A DNA stretch of 64,000 nt from Mesodorylaimus sp. YZB2_4 (lineage: Eukaryota > Nematoda > Enoplea > Dorylaimida > Dorylaimidae): assembly GCA_030248295.1 (NCBI GenBank), contig JASANH010000846.1:124001-188000 (forward strand), read 5' to 3'. Within the stretch, counting starts at the first letter, position 1. The number at the start of each line of letters is the position of its first letter. The notes under the pieces were generated by a model that had not been told where the DNA came from, ran no database searches, and saw nothing but the letters and a program-made list of their open reading frames with translations. Shown here one piece after another: positions 34,101 to 50,261 of the stretch. A program made the position numbers and the translations under genes.

Positions 34101-37100
34101 GAGACGAATGCCGAACCGCTGCACCGCCGCAGCCGCTCACAGAATGGTTTGACTCATGGGGCTATAGATTTTCACGGGTGCCATGCCATGTCATGTCATA
34201 TTGGGGCCTGACTTGGGGGTTGTGCTGACATACCCAAAATGACATGGTCATCCGTGCCGTATGACTTGTGTCATCAGTCGTCATCATCCTTTTTCAAGAG
34301 TTTAGCCCAAGTATGGGCAAGGTCGGCTGGGTTAGAGGGGGGAGCGGGAGGGAATAGAGATCCGATCAGATCGCCTAATCCCGATCTGATTGCGTGTGAG
34401 ACAGGTCAGGCCAGGTCAGGTTTGGGTCGAGTCGAGTGAGCGAGTTGTATGACTGTTTAAATACAGTACTGTAGGCTGGCTAGACAATTGGCCTGTGCTT
34501 GGAGGCCATACAATTTGATCGCTTTTGCTTGCTTCCTTTTCTTTCTTCCTGCTGGACCTGAGGCTGGAGGGGGGTGGGGGCTCGAGAGGAAGGGTTCAAT
34601 GTCCTGGCCGGCCCAACGGGGGAGGGGTGTAACCCCCAACCCCCCCCCCCCCCCCATACTTGGTTTAGTCCCGCTTGGGGACAGGGTCCACTTTTTGCAG
34701 TCTGTATCATGTCTTTGTCTGTGTGGACTCATGTCTTCTTCGAGAGTGTCCAGCCATCTTTTCTTTGGTGACTCATGTGCTCAGTATACTGTACTCTGTA
34801 GCAATTGTAAGTATCCTGGCTGGCGCAGGAGAGAATGTCGGCGAGATAAAAACTCTGACGGGAGCAAGGCGCGACTGCGACTATACCTGCGGCTTTCCCC
34901 AGCCAGTTTCTGTTGCGTCTCGCAAGTATTGTAACCTTTCCCATCAACCTCTGACTGACCCCTTTTCCCACTGGCACCTATCATTTGTCTGAACCTTGCC
35001 TGCTAGTGCCAATGAAATGTTAGATCGAGCGGTTGCGCCTAACATCCACTGCGCCCCGCACAACATCGGAAACGGGCACTCTTTCCGACACTCTCTCACT
35101 CGCCATGCCTAGGCAGTGAGGTCACAGTGCAACCTGATAAAGCCAAAGAAACCGATTCGAATACAATGGGTTCCTATTACTGGAAGGAGTGAGCCCTAGG
35201 ACAGCCAACCAGGTCATAGTCCATGGCGGCTGAAACATCATCCTGACGGGTGACGCTCACACATGCCGGCTCCGTGCAGAGTATCGATTGCCAGTCGAGC
35301 CTCTAGAACTATTCAATGTTGTGATTTCAGGTCGTCGGTCCTTTCGTCAATGTCAGCATATCGCAGGATCTGATCATTTTCGTGCATAGTGGCTCGTTGT
35401 TGAAGTTCTACAGTTTGGATGATATCCTCTATCAGGCCAATCAGGTAGTGCCATTGATCTGGCAGCCAGGCCTGCGTATTTCAAATAAGCATGCTAGTCT
35501 TTTTTAGAGACAGAACGAAATTCGAGAAAATGAAATTTTACAACCAAATGCATCGATCGATTGTAAGTCACGTTAATGTTTGGTTGTGGTAACTGATGGA
35601 GTCAGACGTATGAGGCCACCTGTGCACTGCATATTGACTCGCCATGATACTTCGCAAGGCAAGGTTTTATACGACTGGGTCCGTCTTTCTAGAGGGAGTG
35701 ACCCTGGGCAGCCAACCATTCGACCTGGTCAATAGTTACAACAACTTCCTGACCAGTGGCGCTCCCAGCTGCCGGCTCACAATCAGTGCAGAGTATAGAT
35801 TGCCAGTCGAGCCTACAATGGCTGGTTTTAGAAGTGCCATGGCATTTCTATAATCGATTGCTCCAGTGGATGCAAAGAAATTATTTTTGGATAATCCACC
35901 ACACCAGTGTTGACTGACCTGAATCAAGTTTATGTACAGAGGCCGTTGCCACATAAGAAGCAGCTGAAGTGTTTCCTCGTGAGAGGCCAACCCACGCTGA
36001 TAAGCCCCACCTGGAGTTCTGTGCGATGGTCATAGTGTCCAGGCCCAACCTTTAGTAATTGCTTTCTGTTTCAGGGCCGTGCCCTTGCCTCTACGAACTG
36101 AGGGTCACGTCGGAGACATTGGAAATGGGTGGTTTTCCATGGCATTGCTTGTACAAACCACCAAAACAGTTTTCGTATCGATTACAAGCTGTGGCCACGG
36201 ATAAGTTGGTAAGAGGTCGAGGGGAGGGGTGGTTTGAGATAACCCTGTTTACTGTATACCCTGTGACTTTTTCCGCTTGAAGAAGCCTAGAATTTTTTGG
36301 GTGTTGCAGTTGGCTCAGTACGGGGAGCCAGAGAAATATAAGAACAGGCCCCTGGGTGAGCGTAGAACAACGTACGTCATAACAGTGGGCAAGGCCATTG
36401 GAGGCTCACATCAGTTAAAGCAGTGACATTAGATTAATAGCCAGACACCAGTGAAAAATCAACCTGACTGGTTAGTGTAATCTACATACCGGTCTCTGAT
36501 GGTACTCTTCCTCTAAGAGACAAGTGAGGATATATAGTAAGCAGAAACAACGAAAAACATGGGCACCGAGTGGGAATCGAGCCCGCACAATGTACTTGAT
36601 TGGTCACCTCAGTGAGGTTATCTCAGTGATGCGCGTTCGACTCCCATCTAGGGCTCATGTTTCTCTTTGCTTCTGTTTACTCTATATCCTTACTTGTCTT
36701 TCAGAGGCAGAGTACCATCGGAGGCCGTTACGTAGATTACAATGAACCAGTCAGGTTGATGTGATACTGGTTTCTGGTTTCTGGCTACTAGTATAAGGCC
36801 CCTGATGTAGCTGATGAAAACTCCAAGTGGCCTTGCCTAGTGGCATATAGTATTCTACTCTCACCCAGGGCCTGTTCTTGACTACCCTGGCTTCTCCCCA
36901 CAGAGCACAGAGCCAACTACTCCAGCGAACCCTACTGTAATCTCTTGGTCAACCTCTGACTCAGGGAGGCATCATCGTGGGAGTGATCTTTGCGTGGCAC
37001 ACTGGCCGCTACAACATAATCTACCACCATACTGTGGGCAACCATATTGGATTGGTTTCGGGTCCGAGGGCGGTCTGTTGTGACTTGTTGGGTCCTTGCG

Positions 37101-39051
37101 CAATCCTGTCAGCACTATATGGCTGGGTGGGGGTTTGCAGTGCCACTGTTTCAGGTAAAAATGGACAGAAATCAGTTGCGGCAAACGGACCCGGGTCACG
37201 GAATGGAAGTGAACGTATTTTTCAGTCCCGATGAAAGCGGATCGATAATTTATGTTGGCGAAAGGGAGATCAAGTGAGGCTGTTGCAAAGTATTGCTCAA
37301 TTGTCATGCTATGCTCATTCTTTTTTTGTAGGAAACTAATGATTACCAAAAATCGATCAAACGATAATTTCCACTTGACTGAAGTTTGGTCATTGGTGGT
37401 AATGAAGGCGTTGAGTGAGGAGGAAGTAAGCACTTTTTCGGCCTTGTCTGATAATTGCTGTTGGTCAGGATCAAGATTCCAATCCATTTAAAGCCAACGT
37501 TTTGAATTGCCAGCTAGCACGTGTGGGAGGGGTGAGAATATCTAACAGATCCTGTTTTGCCCTAACTCGCCTGTAAGCAAGGTTGTGGTGGGTGTAATCA
37601 AGCCTGGCAGGCGCAGAGAATGTGGCCGAGCGAAGTCAGCGGGGAAAAGTCCAACTAGAGCAAGGCAAGTCTTGCGGCTGAAACATCAACCCGAGGCGCG
37701 ATCTCCCACTTGCCATGGCCTACCAGGCACGAGGGCTACACGCTACACGGAGACCGGGGACGAGCACACACAGTAGTGTCGCTCTGTGCGTCTCCACTAG
37801 GAGCACCTCCGCATAAGGGCATTCTAGACCAGACTGTGCCCCCCCCCCCCCCCCCGAACGATAGCAGGTGGGCGGTGCTGGACAGCCGAGGCTGCCCCCT
37901 CGTTTGCCACCCGTTTCTCCTGTTGGAGTGCCCCATGTCTTCAAGGTTCTATGGATGTACTACGATCACACTTATGTTTAGGATGTGGTGTACACCGCCA
38001 GTGGTCGCAAAGCTCATCGATCTGCTTGGATGTGCAATGATGATCTGCAGTACATTCACTGCGTCCATTACTTGTCTTCTATCGACGTCTTTTGTGTCAT
38101 CATGTACTACGAAACTCCAGGATCAGACACCGAGTGGGATGCCGATGTTCCCCGGCTCGGTGGCGGAAAAGCTAAACTGCTTCTTGTGGATAATCGATAC
38201 GGAAAGATAAAAAAACAGATCGATTTGGATGAACCTTGGAATAATGCGGTAGGTAGATTGGAATAATCACAGGTTTGTGGAGCCGGTGGGAATTGGGATA
38301 TGGGAGGGCCTGTTTCTGTGCATTCAAAGGAATAAGGAGAATGTAGCAGGTGTACGTGGTAGTCTTGACTGGCCGCCACATACAGCGCATCAGTTGCCTT
38401 CGTTGATCTCCAGGCGAGGCAGAAACCCGTCGGGTCGATGTCTCTGGCTGCTACGACTAGCTGGTCTGCCTGGAGGCTTTTTGAGACCATCCGCTCCCCG
38501 CGGTATCTTCTCCAATATAGGGCTATCCTGCCCATTACAAGCCACTAGTTTAGGAAATAACTGTAACGACTCTATTCGGCAATTGTGTTCACTTGCACAT
38601 GTCCAGACTGTCCATATCTACAGTACCTCACCGGACTGGTTCCCTTGTTAGGCACTCAGCCCCTGCCTGCACTTTGCTGGATCCAGCAGTGCCAAGTCCA
38701 ACTGATCAATATGGCGCAAGGCCACATGTCTACTGTAATATTACCATTTAATTTTAGACGGAAGAACACCACATCGAATTGGATGACGATGTCCTCATTC
38801 ACTTAGTCAAACACCGAACTGGTAAACATAGCTGCCATGTTTATCGCCTGACCGAACGATTCGCAATGTCAGAAGAAGAATCGAGAAAGTCGAAGAAGTT
38901 GCTGAAAAGAGCGAGAAAGACAACAGGTCACACTCAGAAGCGACGACGTGATTCAAGTACTGACAACGCCCAGACAGCCGATGTCGATGTAGCAAATAGC
39001 CGCAGTGGTCGTGCGAGAGGATATAGCCTTAGGGCGAGAAAGGAAAGGTGA
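31167..39051 (+). CDS. DCAF17: DCAF17, DDB1- and CUL4-associated factor 17
   Basis: Exons start at 31167-31295, 31348-31409, 32795-32836 and 32888 onward and continue to the stop at 39049-39051. Matches to vertebrate DCAF17 follow in order. DRIYMNHYRRAYS (about 32798) matches GRIYFDNYRR. ISQDLIIFVHSGSLLKFYSL (about 35360) matches the LSHGILIVMYSSGLVRLYSF block. GGFPWHCLYKPPKQ (about 36130) matches GGHPWHYIVTPNK. VFFSPDESGSIIYVG (about 37220) matches IYFHPDASGRIIHVG. VYTASGRKAHRSAW (about 37990) matches VTASGRVVKKSF. The tail has basic clusters (KKLLKRARK, QKRRR). DCAF17 is a substrate receptor of the CUL4-DDB1 ubiquitin ligase and is nuclear or nucleolar in vertebrates. This is the most repeat-invaded gene here: introns hold SINEs, a direct-repeat pair and an inverted duplication covering the exon at about 36309-36354. 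Confidence 0.88.
33730..33836. repeat. CA/ACC-rich simple repeat
   Basis: An irregular array of CACACA, CACACCAGCAC and CACACCTGCC units lies inside a DCAF17 intron, directly beside the tail end of a minus-strand SINE (33837 onward). Confidence 0.85.
33837..34150 (-). repeat. tRNA-derived SINE, main family, fullest minus-strand copy
   Basis: On the minus strand the element starts with a tRNA-like head: GGCGGTGCAGCGGTTCGG (A-box-like), then GGGTTCGATCCCCGG (B box). A family-specific body follows (GTCGGTTAGCGAACCAC, GCTGACCTTGCACACCAGG). It ends with ATGCCCTCGCGTGGAGGTG and CTCCTAGTGGAGACACGC. The same head and body occur at 59073-59210. It lies within a DCAF17 intron. Confidence 0.8.
34640..34656. 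repeat. Poly-C run
   Basis: A run of about 15 C residues follows AACCCCCAA within a DCAF17 intron. A similar run of about 19 C lies near 37841-37856, and a G run near 53830. Run lengths may be assembly-sensitive. Confidence 0.8.
34815..34915 (+). repeat. Interspersed repeat fragment, same family as 13740-13920
   Basis: Shares GGCGCAGGAGAGAATGT, AAAAACTCTGACGGGAGCAAGG and TGCGACTATACCTGCG with the copy at 13740-13920. Truncated at its 3' part. Confidence 0.65.
35178..35820 (+). repeat. Pair of direct repeats flanking a DCAF17 exon
   Basis: Two copies of a roughly 135-bp unit lie at 35178-35310 and 35686-35820. Shared blocks include GGAGTGA.CCT.GG.CAGCCAACC near the start, TGCCGGCTC near the middle, and CAGAGTAT.GATTGCCAGTCGAGCCT at the end. 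The first copy also carries GGCTGAAACATCATCCTGACG, the core shared with other repeats. The DCAF17 exon encoding ISQDLIIFVHSG lies between them. Confidence 0.75.
36305..36925. repeat. Long imperfect inverted repeat, inverted duplication of a DCAF17 segment
   Basis: The left arm (about 36305-36605) is matched in reverse complement by the right arm (about 36615-36925). Paired blocks from outside in: TTGGCTCAG with CTGAGCCAA-like 36905-36915; AAGAACAGGCCCCTGGGTGAG with CTCACCCAGGGCCTGTTCTT; ATCAACCTGACTGGTT with AACCAGTCAGGTTGAT; AGACAAGTGAGGATATATAGTA with its reverse complement at 36669-36690; and a tRNA-like centre (GTGGGAATCGAGCCC). By eye, identity is about 75-90% along the arms. The left arm covers the small coding exon (about 36309-36354), so the right arm holds an antisense, degraded copy of it. 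Confidence 0.85.
37604..37740 (+). repeat. Interspersed repeat, same family as 13740-13920
   Basis: Contains GGCAGGCGCAGAGAATGTGG, AGCAAGGCAAGTCTTGCGGC, the core CTGAAACATCAACCCGA and the tail CATGGCCTACCAGGCACGAGG. The tail matches CATGGCCCGCCAGGCACGATGG at 44420. Lies inside a DCAF17 intron. Confidence 0.7.
37780..37960 (-). repeat. SINE, main family, tail part
   Basis: GTGCGTCTCCACTAGGAGCA, CCTCCGCATAAGGGCATTC and CCCTCGTTTGCCACCCGTTT match 33835-33975 in the same orientation. A run of about 19 C interrupts it. The tRNA-like head is missing. It lies directly beside the repeat at 37604-37740. Confidence 0.65.
38395..38520 (-). repeat. SINE 3' segment, inverted relative to 59290-59400
   Basis: CTGCCTGGAGGC and CCGCTCCCCGCGGTATCTTCT are the reverse complement of blocks at 59294-59345 (AAGATACCGCGGGGAGCGG and CTTCCAGGCAG). 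It also carries GAAACCCGTCGGGT, the reverse of the ACCCGACGGGTTTC core. Lies inside a DCAF17 intron. Confidence 0.65.
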
Positions 39052-39189
39052 TCGTGCCCGTGCTGGCTTGCTACTGGCAGTGTAAAATGTGCTAAATTAC
39101 TGATATACAGTTTTGAAAAAAATATTTTTGTATGCCAGCAAAGAAAAAGGCACGAACTGTGGACTATCCTCTACTGACTTGAAAACAGC

Positions 39190-40066
39190 TTATTTAAAAA
39201 GGCCAAAAAGGGATTTTTTCTTTTTGTGGGACTCGTCGACTTGAGTAATGTGCTCGAATTGGCATTGCCTCAATTCGTCTTTCAATTGATTGATGACTTT
39301 TTCGATATTTTCAACGTTAGGCAAGTTACCTATTCGATATCGCTTTAGACCTCTGAAGATAAAAGGCTTGGATTAGTGTTTTTATGGACGCAGTCTTACT
39401 TGACACGCCGCAATGCCAATAAGCCTTCGTCCGACACCCCGCACAAGATGACGTCCAGATGCTGCAACGTGTCCGGGATACATTCGGCCATATACCGCAT
39501 TGCACTGTCACCAACTTCCCAGCAATTGACTAGTTTTACTTCGCGTACGTGTTTCAGACCGTCTGAAATCAAACGAAGTACCCAATATGATTAGGTACAT
39601 CAGCCCAGAAAAATGGATTGTCAACCAAAGCAAATATAATCCAAAGGCTGGTGGGCCTCAGAGTTACGACAGAAGAGAAGCTTCACGTACCAAAATGTTT
39701 GAACCCGCGATTGCTGACACTGCTGCCCGTGCAGTCGATGGCTTCGATATATCGACCACCTGATATGCCAATCTGATTATAATCTCTGAGCGCTTCATGG
39801 TGACCTTGCCAACGAACCGATGCCCCATTTTTCAGTAACCATTCGGCTGCGGCGCGATCAGGTCCTACTTCTTTGACTCGATCTGAATCATATCTATAAG
39901 ATTAGACCCACTGCGAAACAGGATCATATATGTATTCATAGAATTAAGGGATCGGAACTTACAGATTAAATGCGCCGATTAAGTATTGCCAAAATTGACG
40001 CTTTCCGTTAGATAATTCAATCGCTTTCAAAAAGCGCGATGAAGCTACTCCTGCACGAGCCAACAT
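39190..40066 (-). CDS. DMAC2L: DMAC2L / ATP5S (coupling factor B)-like mitochondrial protein
   Basis: Four or so short exons on the minus strand, from ATG 40066 (MLARAGVASSRFLKAIELS) to TAA 39190. The N-terminus is basic and hydroxylated, consistent with a mitochondrial presequence. Family landmarks follow: VGPDRAAAEWLLKNGASVRW (vertebrate VGPDRAASEWLLRCGAMVRY), then IEAIDCTGSSVSNRGFKHF, and LRR-like repeats (DGLKHVREVKLVNCWEVGD, TLQHLDVILCGVSDEGLLAL, then LKRYRIGNLPNVENIEKVI). The C-terminus is basic (SHKKKKSLFGLFK). The vertebrate protein is a small LRR protein linked to mitochondrial ATP synthase and respiratory-chain assembly. It is divergently paired with HELLS. Confidence 0.85.
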
Positions 40067-40320
40067 TTGTATTACGTAGCTCCAACGAAGACCCAACAAC
40101 CAAAAAAACCGAAATGATGGTGAGCGGAAATTGTAATACTGTAAATTCCCGCTTCTACGCAGACACCTTGATGCGCAAGTGCACCACTTATGACAACGTG
40201 AGCGGCAAAGTGCGTTTCGCGGGCAGTCGCACAAAGGCGGTTCATCGATTTCCAAGTCTGGCTGGCCGGCTGGATCGGATCTATTCAAAATATTTCGGTT
40301 GTGCAAATTCGAAAATCAAA
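40067..40320. promoter_or_regulatory. Shared divergent promoter of DMAC2L and HELLS
   Basis: Only 254 bp separate the two start codons, so both 5' UTRs and promoters must overlap or abut. No TATA box is evident. Confidence 0.55.
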
Positions 40321-44722
<4,402 letters not shown>

Positions 44723-45132
44723 TAAGGTGGGCTTTTTCAATTTCTTCTTGACATTGTCGAAAATTTCGCTTTCTGAGCATTTCTCATTCTAAGCTTGTTT
44801 GAGTGATTTCAGCTGTCTGATTATTTCGTGACTTTCCAATTCATTGTTAGCTATGCAGATTGGAGATGGGAGGAGTGCTCTGGCATGTCTTAGTAACTCA
44901 GAATATTGTGGGGCCATTATGTAGTGCCTTTTTTGGAATGAAACACTGCTTGAGTGAGAATAAAATGCAACGTAGTCGATCAAAACTGGACTTACATGAA
45001 TTTACTGCACGTACAGAAAGGGCGAATCGTGCGTGGACAGTGCGCAGTCAGAAGTAAAACGTAGGTTGACACTACTCTCCCGCCATTCGTCAATGAATTT
45101 GAATTTGAGTAAACCTTACGGTTAGTATGGGC
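44723..45132. other. Gene-free interval between convergent genes
   Basis: The 3' ends of HELLS (+) and VRK1 (-) face each other here. Only 3' UTRs are expected; nothing else is seen. Confidence 0.6.
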
Positions 45133-47037
45133 CTAACTGTCTTCCTCAGAGGATGAGGAAATGCGATAAGACTTGACATTCTTCCCATTCCTCGATGGTC
45201 GCGTTGAACCGGAAGTGGTCGTTTTGGTGGCCACAGTTTTCTTCGGAGCCAAGTATTTTTTCTTGACCATAATCGACGACCGCCGTTTTGCAGCAGCTCC
45301 AGGGTCGTAGCGTCGAAGATTGGCCTTGCCAGGAATGATCGATCTAGGTGACATGCGACGAGTTGGAGTTGGTGATGGTGTATCGTCGGCCAAAATGACT
45401 TTTTTGATAGATGAGCGGACCATACCTTTGGATGACAATGAACTGCTGTCGTCCACGTCTTCATCACTCGAACTGCTCTCCTCGTATTTCTGAAGTAATG
45501 GGATCCGTTTCTTCGCATTTGAAGTCTGCATCCCATTCTGATTGGCCGCCGGGGATAGTCGTCGACTGGCTCGCAAAGGCGATCGAGTTTGCACTTTCAA
45601 CTTGGCGCTAGCTGGCGATGAGGACGAGGTCGATGTTGAACTAAGGGCACCCTTCTTCGTTTTATTCAAAGCGCGTTGCGTGATCTGTCGAAGATGATCA
45701 AAATCGGGTCGCGAAGCGTAGTCTAATGTGTACACGTATTCGAAAAAATTGGTCAATTCTTGAGTGAATGGAGCCAATAACGGAAAGCGAGCTAATTCCA
45801 CGCGTATGTGTTTCGAAAATGCTAGTTTCGACTCAAATACTTTATCAGGGTTATCCTGAATCTAAAACCACAAGATTTTTCAGATTTATTAGGAAAGCTG
45901 GTAAGAAATGAGGGCTTACTTTTATCCAAGGCAATGTACCCGTTATCCAATAAATGATATTGTAGCCGAGTATTTCCACATCGCCACGATACGATGGGGC
46001 GCAACCACGATGAGCATCGAGGCTGGTAAAAATTAAGGTGCCGTCGTGAGCTTTTTTGGGCGCCTCTTTGAATACTGGCTGATCGGGAACTTTTCGTGCT
46101 AACCCGTAATCGACGAGAAAATACTGATCGCCGTTGCCGAAAGACTTCTCCGATGCCGCCAACAAATTCTCGCCCTTTACATCGGCATGAACGTATTGAG
46201 CAGAATAATGCAAATATTCCAACGAATCCAGGCAGCAAGAAGTTAGTCGAAATACGAAAGCTGGATCCAGACGACCGCCTTCGCACGATTCGCGATAGCT
46301 CTCTAAATCGGCGCCCAAATGTGGCATAACCATAAATCGAAAATCCATATTGCTCTTCGAATGAAGTCCGGCAGCAACAAATGGCGGAATGCCCAAAAAT
46401 TTCAATCCTAAAAACACAAATCAAGTAGAGGAGGGCGTTAAAAAAGCGAAAAACCGAAGATGAACTAACCTTTAGTTGTCTTCCATCGTTGCAACATTTC
46501 TTCTTTCCCGACCCGCTGATAACAGTGTATTTCTTGGAACAACGGTCCATTATTGGACGGCTCCATTTTTACGACAAACTGGGCGCCCTTCTCGCCAACC
46601 TAAATTGGAAGACAGTGTCAATCAGGATAGAACAAGTGATCAACATTTCAAATCGCCACTGCACTAATTAAAAACATTTCGTATATTCTTCCCGTACGTC
46701 TAGATCTCACTTTCACTGGTCTTTACTTTGATATTGCACAGTGCTCCGATTTCAAGTGTGTGGAGTGGATACAGTTTGTCGAAAGTCAGGCCGCTGCCTG
46801 TTCTCCGAGAAAAGGACTCTTTATTTTCCTCCAACTTACTCTGGAAGCCAAGTAGATTCGTCCAAAGCCACCGCTTCCAATCGATCGACCAAGACGCCAT
46901 TGCTTTTTTGAAAAATCTGTCAATATTTCACCCTCAGGCAGTTCTGGCGCCTTCCCGTATACTTTCTTCGACTTCCCTTTTCCAGCTGCTACCGCTGCTG
47001 CACCGGCCGACTCGGCAACTTTTCTTTTTGGTGGCAT
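45133..47037 (-). CDS. VRK1: VRK1-like nuclear serine/threonine kinase
   Basis: Exons on the minus strand run from ATG 47037 ([20 protein letters not shown]) to TAG 45133. The N-terminal basic tail is followed by [15 protein letters not shown] and the glycine loop [12 protein letters not shown], matching VRK1 GEIITDMAKKEWKVG and IGQGGFGCIYLA. Next come [10 protein letters not shown], a catalytic loop [12 protein letters not shown] (VRKs have HGDIK; Asp and Lys are kept), VDYGLA in place of DFG as in all VRKs, [13 protein letters not shown] and [20 protein letters not shown]. The long C-terminal tail is Ser-rich and basic with acidic Ser clusters ([14 protein letters not shown] and a final SSSSEEDS), typical of chromatin-bound VRK1. 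Known VRK1 substrates include BAF and histone H3. It lies upstream of actin on the same strand but is a separate gene. Confidence 0.92.
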
Positions 47038-47239
47038 TTTTTTAAGAACTCAACACAAACTCGAAACAATCAGCTGGTATGAAAGCAACTTTTATGGCCG
47101 TCTAAAACGTCAGATCTAAAAAAGCCGCGTTCGTCAACGCCTGCAATTCAAGATTACGCACTTCTAGCAGACAAAAGCTGCTTACTGCAAAAAGCGGGAA
47201 TTTAAATAGTAACATAAAATGTAATTTTCTCACGTTGCT

Positions 47240-47267
47240 ATTGGTCTCGATGAGTCAGTCACGTGAC
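47240..47267 (-). promoter_or_regulatory. CCAAT box and palindromic GTCACGTGAC upstream of VRK1
   Basis: About 200-230 bp upstream of the VRK1 start lie ATTGG (CCAAT on the minus strand, about 47240) and AGTCACGTGACT (about 47257-47268), an extended E-box palindrome. The same pair of elements occurs upstream of actin. Binding is inferred from motif only. Confidence 0.45.
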
Positions 47268-47506
47268 TAGATTCGCTCTAGTTAGTTGCTTGCTTGCTTG
47301 AATATATTTGCGACCGCAACGAAACCAAACATATTCAGGTTTTCTTATTAGGCCAAAACAAAAAAATCGACATTCCAGAAAAAGAAAACCTAACGTGACG
47401 CACATCACGTCAAAATTAGTACATGAAAACGATTATGCGAAAAAAAGCCAAGAAAAAACATCTTTGAACTTTTATCCTGCAGATTTGGCGATCGAACCGA
47501 GCCTTT

Positions 47507-49007
<1,501 letters not shown>

Positions 49008-49261
49008 TTACCTTCTAAAAGAAAGGAAAGCAAATGAGAATTACACGCAGTTTTTCGGACACCCATATTCTAAACCCTCAATCCATTCCAAACCTAAAAT
49101 CTGTCCATTCGATTCTCAAACAGGCACTGTAGCCTTTCCAGTTTGAATTTCTTACCTTCAAAAAAACGTACAGTAAACGATCAAACTTCAAAAACCGAGA
49201 TTCAACGAGAGCGCACAGCCGATCGACTCGAATCAACAAGGGTACAATGCGTGCAGCTCGC

Positions 49262-49432
49262 CTTATAACCTATCGTGCGCCGCCGTACACAAATGGCGAT
49301 TCCCAGAATCGGCTGGCCTGCGTCATCATGGTCTTGTCTATTTGTGGATGGTGTCTGCTAGTCTGCTCGCATTCCTATTGGCTACTTCCTTCCCGCGCTC
49401 AGTCACGTGACCGCAAGCGCGACAGTGATTGG
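49262..49432 (-). promoter_or_regulatory. Actin promoter: TATA box, two CCAAT boxes, E-box
   Basis: On the minus strand a TATAAGG element lies at about 49262-49268, a CCAAT at about 49377-49381, an extended E-box GTCACGTGAC at about 49402-49411, and a second CCAAT at about 49428-49432. They lie in the expected order upstream of the noncoding first exon (about 49155-49235). No perfect CArG box is seen. Confidence 0.6.
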
Positions 49433-50261
49433 TCGGCTGGCCTGTCGATTCAGCGACAAATAGGGCTCGAGACGGGATGACGTAGCGAGAAAAGGCCGGT
49501 TCGCCCTTAGCGAATCATCGAGGAAGAAAAGGGGGCGTCTACATTCCATTATGCTTGCTCATGATCCTTCCCGTCAGTCGGGCCATGAACTGGCGAGAAT
49601 GTGAAGAATATGGGCCAGGAAAGGGAAAAACATCCTATCATTCCCATCACGCCTGGCTGCCACTCGGTCAAGGCCCCTAATTGAGAACATAAACACATAC
49701 TGCACATACCTCGGCCTGCCCACCCACATCTTACCAAGGTGCCCTGCGATCATTAGGAAAGAGCAGTGACCAGGAACGAAGGCGAATATGGATCGGCCAT
49801 AATTTAGTTACTGTAGGTACCCCAGAACACACGACTGATCAGAGCACGCAATGACTGACCAGATGTCAAGCAATCATGCCTTGCATTGTCAAAACAGGTA
49901 AATTGGAGGACGGGATAAGGAAGCGAAATTCTCACTTTTGTGGTTTGACATCGCTCACATACTCTGCGATTTAAATTTGACGAAATTTGAAGACTTCGTG
50001 CAGGAAAATTTACCAAATATGGTAGTTATCTTTTGTACAGTACCTCCTTAACATTGAAATTTTGAAATGGCGCCTTTTTATGAAATAGGATGCTTATGAC
50101 AGTTCAACTGCATTTCATTCTACGATGTGCGCAAAAAATTTTGACGAAACTAAAGTTTTCATTTGTTCTTTTTTCTTCTCGTCATTCTCGAAGAAATTAG
50201 GTTAGCCTAGTTTCGAAAAAGCTCTTTTATTTGCGGTTAGTAATCTTTGCTCGCTAAAAAA

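Noticed and set aside
31167-39051. Initial idea that this gene is DET1
   Set aside because: The later blocks (GGFPWHCLYKP, FSPDESGSIIYVG, TASGRKAHRS) follow DCAF17 and not DET1.
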